Part shown: positions 1-11,974 of the stretch, piece by piece
Layout of the letters: the number at the start of each line of letters is the position of its first letter
Position numbering within the stretch: position 1 is the stretch's first letter
Source of the DNA: Angiostrongylus vasorum
Taxonomy: Eukaryota > Nematoda > Chromadorea > Rhabditida > Metastrongylidae
Assembly: GCA_018806985.1 (NCBI GenBank)
Contig: JADANN010000032.1
Coordinates: 1,571,501-1,635,500 of the forward strand
DNA length: 64,000 bases
Direction: 5' to 3'
Translations under genes and position numbers: made by a program
Notes under the pieces: model-generated
The model's database searches: none
Seen by the model: only the letters and a program-made list of their open reading frames with translations
Told to the model about the DNA's origin: nothing

Positions 1-369
1 TCTATAACCATCGGTGGCTGTTGTTTTATCATTTGTTATAAGTCGCTACTAGTAGTTCTAGTAAGCCTGCGTGAATATAGCCAATCAGCTTGCACAGCTA
101 CGTAATTTCGCAGTAGATAAACATTTGTCTTCTTTTCCTTCTCTTCGTCGATACTACCTCTTTTCGTATATTCATTCTCACATCGAAAATTATTGGAATC
201 CATATATCTATCCTTTGATCGCGTTGGCCACTCTTGATATCAGCTTGATGTGAAATTTTGATAGCTTCATTAGCATTGACATAAAACCGGATCTTGCGAA
301 GATGAAATGTCCGCGGAGGTGGAAACGCCTTATTTTACATTCGCTTACCTTTTTTCTTAATATCTTCTT

Positions 370-645
370 CTATAACGGAACTCAGCTACTGAGCCAGTGT
401 ACGCGACATAGCACCAATGTAGGACATAGCAATCGAGCCAGTTTAGGACATAGTTACTGAGCCATCTACTAAGCTAAAGTGGAACATAGCCGCTGAGTCT
501 AAGTGGATTATAGTTACTGAGTTAAAATGAGAAGTAGCTATTAAGCAAAAACAGGCAGTATCTACCGGGAACAGTGTAGAAACATCCCTACTGAGTCAAG
601 CCAGGATACAACTGCCTAGCGTTAATATCAGCTACTGAATCAATC
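370..645. repeat. Degenerate minisatellite, about 25-35-bp units
   Basis: Units resembling ACATAG-CTACTGAGCC are repeated about eight to ten times with divergence and variable length; ACATAG recurs at least four times and variants of ACTGAG at least five times. Confidence 0.6.
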
Positions 646-810
646 AAGTGCTCTAACGGGTTCGAGCTTCTAACTTAGAAATAACTTCGTTTACGATAAT
701 GAAACATTCAATTTCGCTTTACTTGACGCATTGGAGTCGTTCTTATGAGCTTTGTTTTTCATTTTTCACGGAGTCTGACAGTTTTTTCGTTAAAAATAAC
801 AACGAAGGAA

Positions 811-1092
811 GGATAAAGGATAAAGCCTCGGCGTTGATCAATCCCCTTTAGGGATGCGCCATGCATTCGACTTCATTAAGCGTCGTTTGAAGGTGATTGA
901 ACGCATATCTTGCCATTAAAATGACTCGCGGTGGCCTACCGATGTATCGGGCCAGTGCTGCCAGCCTCCCAGACAAGTCTGGTACCAATTTGCTGAGCCC
1001 GGAAGGATTGAAGGCTTAATGAGCCACGGGCGCGGGGATCGATTCCATGGGTGTATTGCAGGGCGCCTCCGACCACTGCGCCACACGCACCC
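811..1092 (-). repeat. SINE-A (tRNA-derived), full length
   Basis: Minus strand has the pol III A box TGGCGCAGTGG and a B-box-like GAATCGATCCC, the central GGTACCAGACTTGTCTGGGAGG block, and the tail GCTTTATCCTTTATCC. Confidence 0.9.
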
Positions 1093-1633
1093 TTTCAAAA
1101 AATAGTAACTATACTCTAAAATTTAAAGCATTTCCTGATGTTCGCGATTCCTTAATATTTTCAATTCGATTTGGAAAAGTTTGAGAACTATTATGGACTA
1201 AAATAAGTACGTGAGACTATTTTAATTAAAACTGGTCATCATCATGGACGATTACTTTTTTTTGCCTTTAATTTCATGTCTAACCAAAGTCCACAGCCCA
1301 CGAAACTACGAAAATGACCATTTATTAGAAAAACTTTATGCATTGACAGAAAAGAAAATGATTCATCCACACAAAAGAACGGATTTCACAATCCGCCCGG
1401 GATCTCTAGCGCCATTTATATCCCATTCTTGAATTCGTCTACCCTATGAATAAATATGAATTTGACTTCTGCGTTATTATAAACGGGCCGACGAAAAATA
1501 CAGTTTGTGTTTTTCTCTCTATTTTTTATCGATTGACTCAATAGGTGTAGCGATAGAGCGATGCTTAAGAAGGGCAGATCTAGAGGAATCGGTAGCGATA
1601 GTTGAATCACCACCGGATACTCTATGTCGTTAG

Positions 1634-1990
1634 TTGGTTCGTAACCGCCTGTATGACCGTCTATGTGAAACAACAAACTGCGTAATTTGCCCCTGCAGCA
1701 TGGACGATGACTGCATGAGTTCAGGTATGATATACCTGATTTCTTGTAGTACTGGCGGAGACGAATATATCGGCGAAACGGGCAGGCCTTTGTGTATCCG
1801 TATAAAAGAACACCTAGATGGCAAAGGAAAAGCAAGACAAAGTACTCCACTAGGCACGCGTAGGATACAAAAACATAACGGAGAAGATTTTGTTGTAAAA
1901 GTCGCTATCATCGCACGGGAGACTAAAACACCAATGCGCAAATTGCTCGAGGCTTTTTGGATAAATTCCAAAAATTCCGAGAATGAATAG
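1634..1990 (+). pseudogene. GIY-YIG endonuclease domain of a Penelope-like retroelement, broken
   Basis: Open segment of 118 codons starting with a non-ATG codon (TTG). It holds the Cys motif CVICPCSMDDDC, which precedes GIY-YIG in this family, then GMIYLISC and the EYIGETGRPL motif. Upstream stop and downstream frameshift make it non-functional as it stands. Confidence 0.85.
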
Positions 1991-2239
1991 CAGGGAAGAA
2001 TGCCCTGAGATAACGCGTGATCTAGCCTCGTATCTCCGAACTGACTTTTTGATGTGGGGTGGTGCAGCATAGCAACCATATGCGACTCTAAGCGGCTGTT
2101 CTGCTTTGGTGGAAAACACACAAAAACGGTGGGTTTTTCGAGATGCCAGTGATCGTGTAATTATTGTTCAGGTTTTTCATCTTTGTGTTTGCGTTGTTGA
2201 AGCGTTTGACCTAGCAAATTACATATTAGTGTACCCTTC

Positions 2240-2280
2240 CAGGCTCTGAAGAGGGCGATACTGCCGAAACGTCAGCTACC
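2240..2280 (+). ncRNA. Hammerhead-ribozyme-like motif at PLE-1 terminus
   Basis: Order CTGAAGA, one extra base, GGC-GATACT-GCC (3-bp stem II), GAAAC, GUC, with GGCT before and AGCT after able to pair as stem I. Penelope-like elements are known to carry minimal type I hammerheads. The extra base and near-absent stem III make activity as a monomer doubtful. Confidence 0.5.
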
Positions 2281-2424
2281 GTTGTGTTGTATGTGTTATA
2301 TTTGTAAGGAAGTAAAGTGTGCTGAATGACAACCTCGCCATTGCTGTAAAAAAGAGAACAACAGATTTATAATCCAATGCCGAGGTTAATAGAAAGTCGA
2401 TCTCGGGAGCAGTGTAGCCTTAGT

Positions 2425-4480
2425 TGGTCTCAGCGGTCTGTGTCGAACAGATTCCAGCTATGGCGAACTCTCATTGTATCTCATGGCGCTGTCCTACACC
2501 TTTTCTAAAAATTAAATATAATACAAGCATTAGAACTTATTATAAGTAATGAGTACAAATATTTGCTTTGTTGTTTTAAGCTTTAAAAAACCTCTTTAAA
2601 TTCCTGGAAAGCTTTTCATAATATCGATTGGAATTTCTTTATTGTTAAGTATAATTTTGACTATGCAAGTTAAGTCTGTGTTTTTAAAAAAACAATGTGA
2701 GAATGTAAATATGGCAAAAATAAAAAGAAAGGAAACTGCCTTTGGATTGTGGTCATGGCGGTTATGCCCATGTAGCAGAGAGCATATCCATTTCCCTCTT
2801 GTGTTGTATTTTGAAGAACTGATTAATATCGTTGTTTATATCAAGGGAACGATTTTGTTTCTCGAATTTTTATTATCGCTGATGAATGACGGAGACGCAA
2901 GGGACCATTATTGTGCATTCTGAAGAATCCAACGATCGCAATGCGTCTGCTAAGCAGAGTTTCACCGAAGCGGATAACTGCTGCTGCTAACTGACTGAAT
3001 AGGCAGCGGTATCCGTTGTCACAGAAACGACCCAAAGGCTCTTCGTCAGTGCAGAAGCGCTCTTGCTCAATCTCAGAATTTCCAGTCAAGACCCAAAAGA
3101 CGCTTGGGATTTGGGTTTAGCCCAAGAACGATCCATTCGATGAGTGATTAGTGTCTTACCTTTTCATTTGGTTGCTTGAAATTTCAAGCTTTTTGTAGGC
3201 TTCATTTGGTGTTTTGTTCTCGTTTTTTATGCTTTTATCGCATCATGATACTTGTTTTTCTTTCTTGGTTGACTTACTTTGGACTTGAACAAACAGTTAC
3301 GTTCCTTGTCGTTTTTCTTGTCTTTTGTTTCATTTCGTATCCTTCCTTCCTAGCTTCTCTCTTTCCTTCCTCCCGCTGCTTACTACTTTTTCCATTCTTT
3401 TCCCCCTCTTATACTCTCTTACTCACTTCCGCTTGTTTCATCTTCATCGCCTTTGTCCTTTCTTTCCCTTTCTTCCCTTTCCCATGCTTCCTATACTTAA
3501 TGTCTCTTTCTTTGCTCTGTGATAAATCCACTACTAACTAATAGCTTACATTCTTTAACCAGCAATGATATTTTATTCTTATTTGTGTGACAGGGCTTTT
3601 GAATAATACTAACACAGTTTATTTGTCTTTCGTGTTTTAAAGTCTATTTTTTTCACTAATATGACCCATTTTCATATATTCTGCCGATCCCTACATTTCC
3701 TTCGTTTGATTTGTCGTCTTGCGTTCCCCCATTCACTTTCTGATTTGCGCGTGGGTTTGGCTAATGCTACATGAAAGCTTTATCTTTTTCATGAGTTTCG
3801 TAAATGCTGCGATTCAGTTTGGAATCTCTGATAACTGTGCTAAAGAGTTCCCAAGGCCTCACTTTAGGAGATCGCCGTCTGTTGCGAATTAGAGGGAGCT
3901 TCTCGCAAAAAAGCCTAACTTGCCGATGTCAGAAGAACGCTTTTTTTGGTCCAAATGAAGTTGAATCATCGCGCGCGAGTGTATTGCACGGCATTTCTAA
4001 CACCTGCACTTCCCGCTACCCCTATCTGAAAAAAGACGGGCCGACCACTCTGTTTTCTAAATATATTCTATAAATCAACAAAGATCTTTTGATTTGTCTT
4101 GAAACTAACTTTGTGGGCCAGGTAATTAATAACGGGTGCATCTATCAAAAAATTTCAAAAAGTATCTGCATTAATTTCCCAGATCAATCTGTCTGTTGTG
4201 TACCATCTTCATTAGTTCACTGAAGCGCACATTCCCAGCGTTGTGTAGATGACGTCTTTGCGATGCCTTGGTTCACCATATTATACAACCATGTAAAAAT
4301 TCGTATAAAGACACTTTTTACTTAGTCAGATCAGTTGATGGATGAGGTCGCTTTACTCTAAGTAAAGCAATCAAGAAGCTTAGCTTCGTTGTTGTGTGAT
4401 GATACTGCCATGCAGATGTTGTTGCTTCGTTGCGATTTGCCAACCTCAGACAGACGAGTAATTAAACCGTCTATATATAT
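2425..4480. other. AT-rich stretch without recognised genes
   Basis: T-rich sequence at 3170-3540 gives long hydrophobic frames of low-complexity Phe/Leu/Ser that do not look like real coding. A faint SINE-like remnant may lie at 3960-4030. Confidence 0.5.
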
Positions 4481-4487
4481 AATACAA

Positions 4488-4765
4488 GGGTGCGTGTGGC
4501 ACAGTGGTCATAGACGCCCTGCAATACACCATAGGATCGATTCCAGCGCTCCTGGTTCACTAAAGCCTTCCATCCCTCCTGAGTCGGCAAATTGGTACCG
4601 GACTTGTGTGGGAGGTTAGCAGCACTGGCTTGATACATCGGTAGCACACTGTGAGCCATTGTAAAGACCATATATGCATTTTATCACCTCCAAATTATGC
4701 TTAATGAAGTCGAATGCATGACGCATCCTTAAGGGGATTGATCAGCGCCGAGAGCTTTATCCTTT
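4488..4765 (+). repeat. SINE-A, full length
   Basis: Begins GGGTGCGTGTGGCACAGTGG, ends GAGAGCTTTATCCTTTT; contains the GGTACCGGACTTGTGTGGGAGG block. Confidence 0.88.
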
Positions 4766-4990
4766 TGTTTTATCTTTTATGTACATAATGTTAACTTGAC
4801 AATACAATCAGATTGGAAAATGTATGTACAACAATTTATAAAGCAAATTGGTTCGATGGGGAATAGTAGTATAGCTAACAAGTTGCACTAACAGTGATGT
4901 AGAACATCATATGATCATGATGGTATGAGATATAATTAGGAAATACTGTTTATGTAACAATATTAGTATAACTACAACAGTGTAACTAGT

Positions 4991-5335
4991 GGGCGGATAG
5001 CACAGTGATAGTGATGTCCGTCATCACGAACATGGTGCTAGTTCTGTTCCACTCCGGGCCAACCGAGCCTCTCGTGCCTCCGGGATCGTGAAATTGGTAC
5101 CGGACTTGTCCGCGAAAAAAATCACTCTGCAATCCAATTGGGAACGCGCCAACCCGGCTGTCTCAGGACTCCAGGGAGAATTTCTGGACCAGCGTTCTAC
5201 GACATGAAATGGAAATCCTCAAGCAGCAACCGAAGCCACACATAAAAGTTGGAAGGTCTTCGTGGGCAATGGATGCGAGGAAACGAATCGAATGTGAGAA
5301 GTGCTGGGATCCGCACAGTGGACGTGAAAAAAAAT
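4991..5335 (+). repeat. SINE-B (second tRNA-derived family)
   Basis: Head GGCGGATAGCACAGTGATAG, B-box-like CTAGTTCTGTTCCACTCC, long body ending GCTGGGATCCGCACAGTGGA. It shares only the GAAATTGGTACCGGACTTGT block with SINE-A. Confidence 0.8.
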
Positions 5336-5803
5336 AACATCAGTATTTAGTTATCACTGTGCAAGAATGTGGTAGCGAGGACGAGATTCTATTAGTAATG
5401 AGGGAGAAAATTCTGCCGAGTGTAGAGTATTTATAAACAATGCTAGCATTTGAGACAATTACTACATTAACAACACATACTGGTTACATAGCCATTGACA
5501 GTGGCTTTAAATTGATGAGGCAAGCATATGGAGGCTTTATTTAACATTATTCCGACTTAAATCGAATTAATTGTGAGAGGAGAAGATTAGATGAGAGGCC
5601 TAGGTGATGACAAAGGTCGACGGAGATCTGCACATGTCTTAGGAAGGCCGTTTGCACTGCTAAGGGTCATGTCTATAACAACGGGAATGACCAAGGGTCA
5701 GGTCACAAAGAAATGTTCCCGTGCCCGCTAACATACCCCATGGTTAAGAAGGAATATTAATGTAGGGCACGCACGCAAGCGTTGTGTCAAGTAATTAATG
5801 GTA

Positions 5804-6083
5804 ATAAAGGATGAAAATATGAAGCCCTTGGCGTTCATCAATTTCTTAGGGATGTGCCATGCATTCGACTTCTATAAGCATCGTTTGGAGGTAATTGAAT
5901 GCATATCTGGCCTTTACAATGAATTGCGGTGGCCTACCGATATATCGAGCCAGTGCTGTATCCTCTCAAACAAGTCTGGTAGCAATTTGCCTACTCCATG
6001 GGGGGATGGAAGGCTTGGTGGGGCATGAGCGCTGGAATCGATCTCATATGTATTCCAGGGTGCCTCCGACCGCTGCGCCAATT
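5804..6083 (-). repeat. SINE-A
   Basis: Minus-strand copy from the CATTCGACTTC tail block to a degraded A box (GACCGCTGCGCC on the plus strand). Confidence 0.85.
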
Positions 6084-6084
6084 A

Positions 6085-7685
6085 ATGGTACAGTAGCTTA
6101 CATGACAGGAATGACCAATAGAAATACATGATTAGTTGAAAACATGTTGAAATGAAAGATGGAGAATATTTCTGGTGAGATTCATTCTCCATAGCGTAGC
6201 AGTTGCTTTGGCTACTGTTGTCCCGTGATCAGATACATAATGATTAATGCTAAAGAAACAGAAAAAAGCATCCGGAAACCGTCATCCCTTGAAGAAGTCT
6301 ACTCGTTATGTAGGTTCGTTTGCCTTTAAAGATGCATCGTTCTCTCTACGCATTTGAATGTTCCCCGGGTGTGATTTTCCTAGGAATCGCGGGATAGCCA
6401 TGCCAGAGCGTTCAGAGATGTTCATTATAAACTATCATCCGCTTTCAGGAATTGGTTGAACGTCTACCATTGGCACCTTGAACTTTCTTTTTTTTTCAGT
6501 GGAGTGTAAAATTGCCATGGACTATGTGGTAGAACCTCAGACGACTACAGTTTGAACATGGCGCTTGACATCTGCTTAATAGTGTAAATCCGACGAACTA
6601 ATTGTGGTTCTTTAATTAGAACCTTGTAAAATAACATTTACCTTCTAATAAATTTTCGTTCTCCGATCGTCGTTCAAGTGTTCCTCCATGGTACCAAATG
6701 TTGCAAATCATGAATCTGGTTTAGATAACGTTGCCGTCGTTTGCGGCTTTACTAACGTGAATCAGTGGAGAATGTTTGTTTCGTGGTTGCGCAGAAGTAA
6801 AAGTCCTTCGACGGCCATTTCGCGCAATCATTTCCTCAAATGACTCCAGTGACATTACAGAGAGGTAGGCTGATGCTCGGGTGAGGTGGAATGGGAGGTG
6901 GAGATGACGGGTGAATGCGAGGGTGGATGGTGGTAATAGTGTATGGCGCATCTGAGACACAGCATCGACCCAGTCCATTAATGACTGGGATCACCTTTCC
7001 CGTTCAGGCACGAAACGCCAGTCACCCAAATACCTGTCTGGTATGACATTCTCCCAAGATCGCCTTTTTTTCGTCATCCTTTAGCAACTACGTCAATGAT
7101 TTCTTATTACATGATTTCTTTTTTTGGTGTCTTCTTGTTTTCCTGCCAGTTTAATCTTTCGTTCGAATCGTTATGCCTTTTTGTACTGCAAGACTTGGCA
7201 CATTTTGGCAGTTTTCAAGCGTGGTGGTCTTGATGACCGGTGTGATCTCCATAAAGTTCATGTTCTTCCCGTCTCGGTTTGGCAGCATATACTACCTTTG
7301 GCTATATTACTTCATATCTATTTCAAAGATCGCCCCATCACCCAACACAAATTTTGTACCGAAACTTCTCCGAGGAAAGGCTACTCTCTTATACCTATTG
7401 ATTAAAAAAAACCCTTTCTGGAAGAATTTTCCAGTGTCACCACCCACGGTGGTCATCGTTTTTGTGGTCAAATGGGTTAGAAATATCTTCTCTTATCTTT
7501 TGAAAAATCCACCTCGTTTTTTTTTCTGTCTATCTTGGAAAAAAGGGGTCTCTTTTTAAATGATTGGTTGAAAATTTTCGAAAATATTTCTTTGTTATGG
7601 TTTTCCACTGTTTCACGTTTTTTTTTCAATATTTCATCTGATCTCAAGTCTCATTTATTTGAAATATTTAGTGCATTAAAAGATA
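6085..7685. other. Unassigned, with a possible 5' exon
   Basis: A strong acceptor (run of T then CAG at 6497-6499) precedes GCCATGG with ATG at 6517. It could be an upstream first coding exon of the CAP-Gly gene or a trans-splice site, but no convincing donor in the needed phase follows. Confidence 0.2.
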
Positions 7686-7688
7686 AAT

Positions 7689-7950
7689 AAAAGGTTAAAG
7701 CCCTTGGCGTTGACCAATCCCGGAGGGATGCGCCATGCATTCGACTTCATCAAGCATCGTTTGTAGGTGATTGAATGCATATGTGGCCTTTACAATGACT
7801 CGCGGTGGTCTACCTATGTATCGAGCCACTGCTGCTATCCTCCCAAACAAGTCTGGTACCAAGTTGTCGAATGGGAAGACTTGGTGAGCCACGGGCGCAG
7901 GACCACATGTGTCGTAGGGTGCCTCCGACCACTGCTCCCCCACACGCCCA
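7689..7950 (-). repeat. SINE-A
   Basis: Minus-strand copy; central CAAACAAGTCTGGTACCAAG block and tail block are intact, with a short internal deletion near the B box. Confidence 0.85.
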
Positions 7951-8287
7951 TTTAGTACATTTCTCGATAATATTTTTTCTTGAAGTGTTTCGAAATCTCC
8001 GTTTTTTCTTTTTTTTTCTATGGAGTTTTTCGAGAAATATGTAAGTGCTGAAAAATGAATGGGTTTGTGAGAAGTTTCACCTCTTAAGATAACAATAATT
8101 TGGTTTTTAGGCTTTAACTTAACAACTTGGGAACTTCTAGGAGTGTGATTTTTTTACCAGAATTCTTTTCAAACTCACTGTAATTCCAAAGTTCTTCGAA
8201 TGTGTTTTTTTCTTAATGTAGGTTTCCTCATGAAATTTTTTTTCTTAGTTATAAATCTTTAGTATTCGGCGTCATCATATCATAATG

Positions 8288-8580
8288 AAGGGGCACGTGT
8301 AGAGCAGTGGTGGGAGGCACTGTGCAATAAACATTGGATCGATCCCCGCGCCCCAAGCGCACTGAGCCTTCCGTCCTTCCGTCCTTCCGTCCTTCCGTGG
8401 TCGGCGAATTGGCACCAGACATGTCTGGGCAGCACTGGCTCGATACATTGTTAGGCCACCGCGAGTCATTGTAAATGCCAGATATGCATTCAATTCAAAA
8501 CCTCCAAATGATGTTTAATGAAGTCGAATGAATGGCGCATTTCTCAAGGATTGTTCAACACCGAGAGCTTAATCCTTTGT
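8288..8580 (+). repeat. SINE-A with internal octamer expansion
   Basis: Plus-strand copy in which the CCATCCCTCC segment has expanded to tandem CCGTCCTT units (8369-8400). Confidence 0.85.
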
Positions 8581-9295
8581 TATGCTATTATCACGTCATA
8601 ATTACATTCTTTTTTCTTCATATTCTCCCGGTTTTAACCTTTGGGGGTGACGGCTGGTTTTGTTTTGTGAGAAGAAAAAACACAACAAAGATTTATTATA
8701 GAAATAGCCTGAGCGCTGGAACAGTTTTCACTTCAAAAATGCTGAATGGTTAGTATAGCTCTAAGTTTTCTTAAAGCTGAGAGTGAAAGCTAGCATGAAG
8801 AGAATGATTTTAATAATGATGCACTAGAGAGGAATCTTCGAGAAGAAAACCGGCTTTGTAAAGTATTATTTGTAACATTACATTATTGTATTACATTATT
8901 TGTAACTACATTTGTATTTGTATTGCATCTGTATTTGTACCCAATATTTGTAACTTTCCTTGGTATTTTGCTCTCAGAACTGCGTACTTCCTTTTTTTAC
9001 TTCATCAACTACTCTGAAAAAACACCTCATGACAGCCGTCAAAGCGATGCGACGCGCAACTTTGATTTGACTTCAGCGTCTCGCCGCTACCGTAATTGAA
9101 AGGCGGATCGTTCCTTCTAGAAGTTTTTTCCTTTATAGAAAAAAAAGAGGAAAGAAAACAAGAAAGAGTAGAATTGTAGAAGAAAGGATGTGCTTAATGA
9201 GGAGAGAAAAGAGGAAAAGAATATGACGTGCGACTTTTACTCTGCCTAGTATTCTTGTTTATGAAAATTTCATGGCTTTTAGTGCCACCGAAATA

Positions 9296-9580
9296 AAGAA
9301 TAAAGGATAAAGCTCTCGGCGTTGCTCAATCTCTGAAGGATGTGCCATGCATTCGACTTCATTAAGCATCGTTTAGTGGTGATTGAATGCATATCTGGCC
9401 TTTACAATGACTCGCAGTAGCCTACCGATGTATCGAGCCAGTGCTGCTATCCTCCCAGGCAAGTCTGGTAGCAATATGCCGACCCCGGAGGAATGGAAGG
9501 CTTGCTGGGCCATGGGCGTGGGGATCGATTCCACGTGTTTGTTGCAGCGCGCCTCCGACCACAGCGCCACACGCGCCCAC
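9296..9580 (-). repeat. SINE-A, full length
   Basis: Starts with the inverted tail TAAAGGATAAAGCTCTCGGC and ends with the inverted A box (ACCACAGCGCCACACGCGCCC). Confidence 0.9.
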
Positions 9581-9924
9581 ACTGAAATACAGGAGCGAAA
9601 ACTTTCATTTTTCCTTTTTGAGTGCTTACTTTCATTATCGTTATCATTAAATAATATGCACTCATATCTTTTAGAATTTGTGGGCATACAGAGGTTATCG
9701 TGAAAATTTCTTTTAGGCTAACATTTCGGCTCCTTCAAGTTCTTCAGAGCCTCCTTATAAGAAACACTTGCAATTTTTTGAATACAACAAAATATTGACT
9801 ATTTATGCCGCTGTGAATTGAAGGCGAGCTTGCAAAGGCATGAAAACCATATTCTTATTCCACAAATTCAACTGAAATACCTCTTCAACTTAAAGTTCAT
9901 GGGTTATTAGACTGCGTGTCAACT

Positions 9925-10085
9925 GACCACTTCAGTCTCTGAAGGAGGCGAAACCGCCGATATGTCACCCTATTGTATGCTACTAAGTGCAATTGCTATA
10001 ATACCAACTTCGTGTTTTCTCGCCAAGAAAAGCGGTGAACTGTTGATCAATGCCGAAACTAACAGGAAATCGGTTTTGAGGTAGT
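9925..10085 (+). mobile_element. Degraded Penelope-like terminus
   Basis: TCTCTGAAGGAGGCGAAACC, then GCCGATATGTCA, followed by a tail with TGCCGAAACTAACAGGAAATCG, a diverged version of the PLE-1 end. The ribozyme core is mutated. Confidence 0.6.
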
Positions 10086-10637
10086 TCTTTTAGACCTGGA
10101 AACCATTGCGCATTCTAACTAATACGACAGGAAAGTACAAAAACAATATTGAAAACATTGCGAAGCGTCCTCTCGCAAATGCAACGCTTCGTTATTATCA
10201 TCGTCAGCAACGACTTCACACCTCTATCCGTCATGGCGGCAACAAGCGACAATAGACGACAACTTGCCGCCAGCTTGGCCGGCTTTTTTCTCGGTGACGA
10301 TTTTCAATCGAGTTTTCATCTTCCACTTAGGTCAACGTGAACTTGTTTCCCTGCGGAAACCTGATTATTGCATGATCAGTATCGATTTCACCTGAGTAAT
10401 GGCGGCTTGAAAAAAAAGGTGTTCATCACTTTTTGAATTTCATTCGTTTGAATAGCTCAGTAAATTTTTTTTGGTTGATATTTTTATTCTTTAGATGATT
10501 TTGGTGCTTTTATCGACTAAATGCGAATAGCTTTGCTCTCAAAACACAGAAAATTAAGTGGTATTTATGATAAGATCCACATCAGTTGTATGCAATGTTT
10601 TTCCTTTCATAGCGATTGCACGTTTATTCTGTTGTCA

Positions 10638-10992
10638 TGTGTTAGTTGATGGACGTCATGTCCGTCATCACGAGCGCGTTGCTAGTTCGATTCCGCTCCG
10701 CGTCAACCAAGCCTCTCGTTCCTCCGGGGTCGGGAAACTGGCAAAGGACTTGTCCGGTAGGAAAAATCGCTCTCTGCAATCCAACTGGGGGACGATCCAG
10801 TCCGGCTATCTCAGGATTCCAGGGAGAACTGCTCGAGCAGCGTTCTACGACATTCAAGATGAAATGAAAATCATCAAGCAGCAACCGGAGCCACACGTAA
10901 AAAGTTGGAAGATTTTCGTGGACAATGAATGCAAGGAAACGAATCGAATATGAGAAGCCCTGGGATCCGCACGGTAGACGTGAAGACGGGTC
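10638..10992 (+). repeat. SINE-B
   Basis: GTCCGTCATCACGAGCGCGT, B box CTAGTTCGATTCCG, end GATCCGCACGGTAGACGTGA. Confidence 0.82.
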
Positions 10993-11119
10993 AAATAAAA
11001 CTGAAAAAAAAGTTGATGGACAATGAATAAAGTGGTAAGTTAAGTCTAGAAGAATATATTGGAGGTCTTTGATGTTTTAGGGATATTCCATATTTCCATC
11101 TAAATTCAAATCAATGATT

Positions 11120-11400
11120 AAGCCACTAGTGTAGTGGTCAAGGGTGCTCTCCAATACGCGGGTGGTTGCCTGTTCGATCCTGCCCTCTGGACTTCACCAA
11201 GCCTTCTATCTTTCTGGAGTTGGCCATTTGGCATTAGACTTGTCTGGAGGGATAACAGCACTGACGTAATGGGTCGATCGGCCATCGCAACTAATTGTGT
11301 AGGCCAGATATACATCAACTCACCGTTGCAATTCCACGAATTTAGTTGGATGCATGATGCGGACATTGAAGAACGCCGAACGCTTTACCTTTCATCCTTT
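11120..11400 (+). repeat. SINE-A, diverged subfamily
   Basis: Head GCCACTAGTGTAGTGGTCAA, B box CCTGTTCGATCCTG, tail CTTTACCTTTCATCCTTT; shares divergent positions with the copy at 19696. Confidence 0.75.
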
Positions 11401-11974
11401 AATTTAAATTACTAATAGTATGCGATGTAGACGACGATAGGAAGAAACCGATAGTCGTCCCAGTGTTGAAACTATGGTGCAATGGGAAACGTAAATAAGG
11501 TGAAAGAGTGAGTCAACTAACCATATACCCTTATACCACTAATACCATTAATAGAAGTATACCATTAATATAATCGAATAAGGAAAAAAACTGCAGCTCC
11601 ATTTCTGTTATCTTCATCCAAGATGAAGAAGTTCTCCGCTTAGGTAGTTTAGTTAACCAACTACAAAAATCATGTATAGTCCTGGTTAGTATTTTTATAA
11701 TCCACGTCTTGAGTTGAAAGAGGCAAATGAGGAAATTGTAGAAGGGGATTTGAAGGTGTGATAAATATGTAAGTGAAAGTCCGTTCCGTCGTAACCCCTA
11801 TGTAATTTCGGAGTTTTTGGTTGAAAATCAACAAAATACCAATAGCTTTTATGGTCAAATTGAGTAGAACAGTGCGAAGAGACGAAACTATAGAAGGAAA
11901 TTGATTTTTGGGGAAAATCAATAAGATACCATCTACGTTTCCGAATAGTAGGTAAATCGTTTCCTTGCTTATTA

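Larger units (their letters stand above)
1560..2420 (+). mobile_element. Penelope-like element 3' part (PLE-1): GIY-YIG domain plus terminal hammerhead-like sequence
   Basis: Frame 1634-1990 encodes MIYLISC, then EYIGETGRPLCIRIKEHL and KLLEAFWINSK. This is the GIY-YIG endonuclease of Penelope-like retroelements, with the catalytic Arg in RPLCIRI and Glu in LLEAFW. It is broken: an in-frame TAG at 1631-1633 precedes it. The usual C-terminus (RMNSREECPEITRDLASYL) lies in another frame from about 1973, showing a frameshift. The reverse transcriptase part is missing. The 3' end (2240-2420) matches the termini at 31.3 and 63.6-64 kb. Confidence 0.85.

Noticed and set aside
3176..3541. 121-codon plus-strand frame rich in Phe, Leu and Ser
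   Set aside because: T/C-rich low-complexity sequence, overlapping open frames, no motif, no splice or start support.
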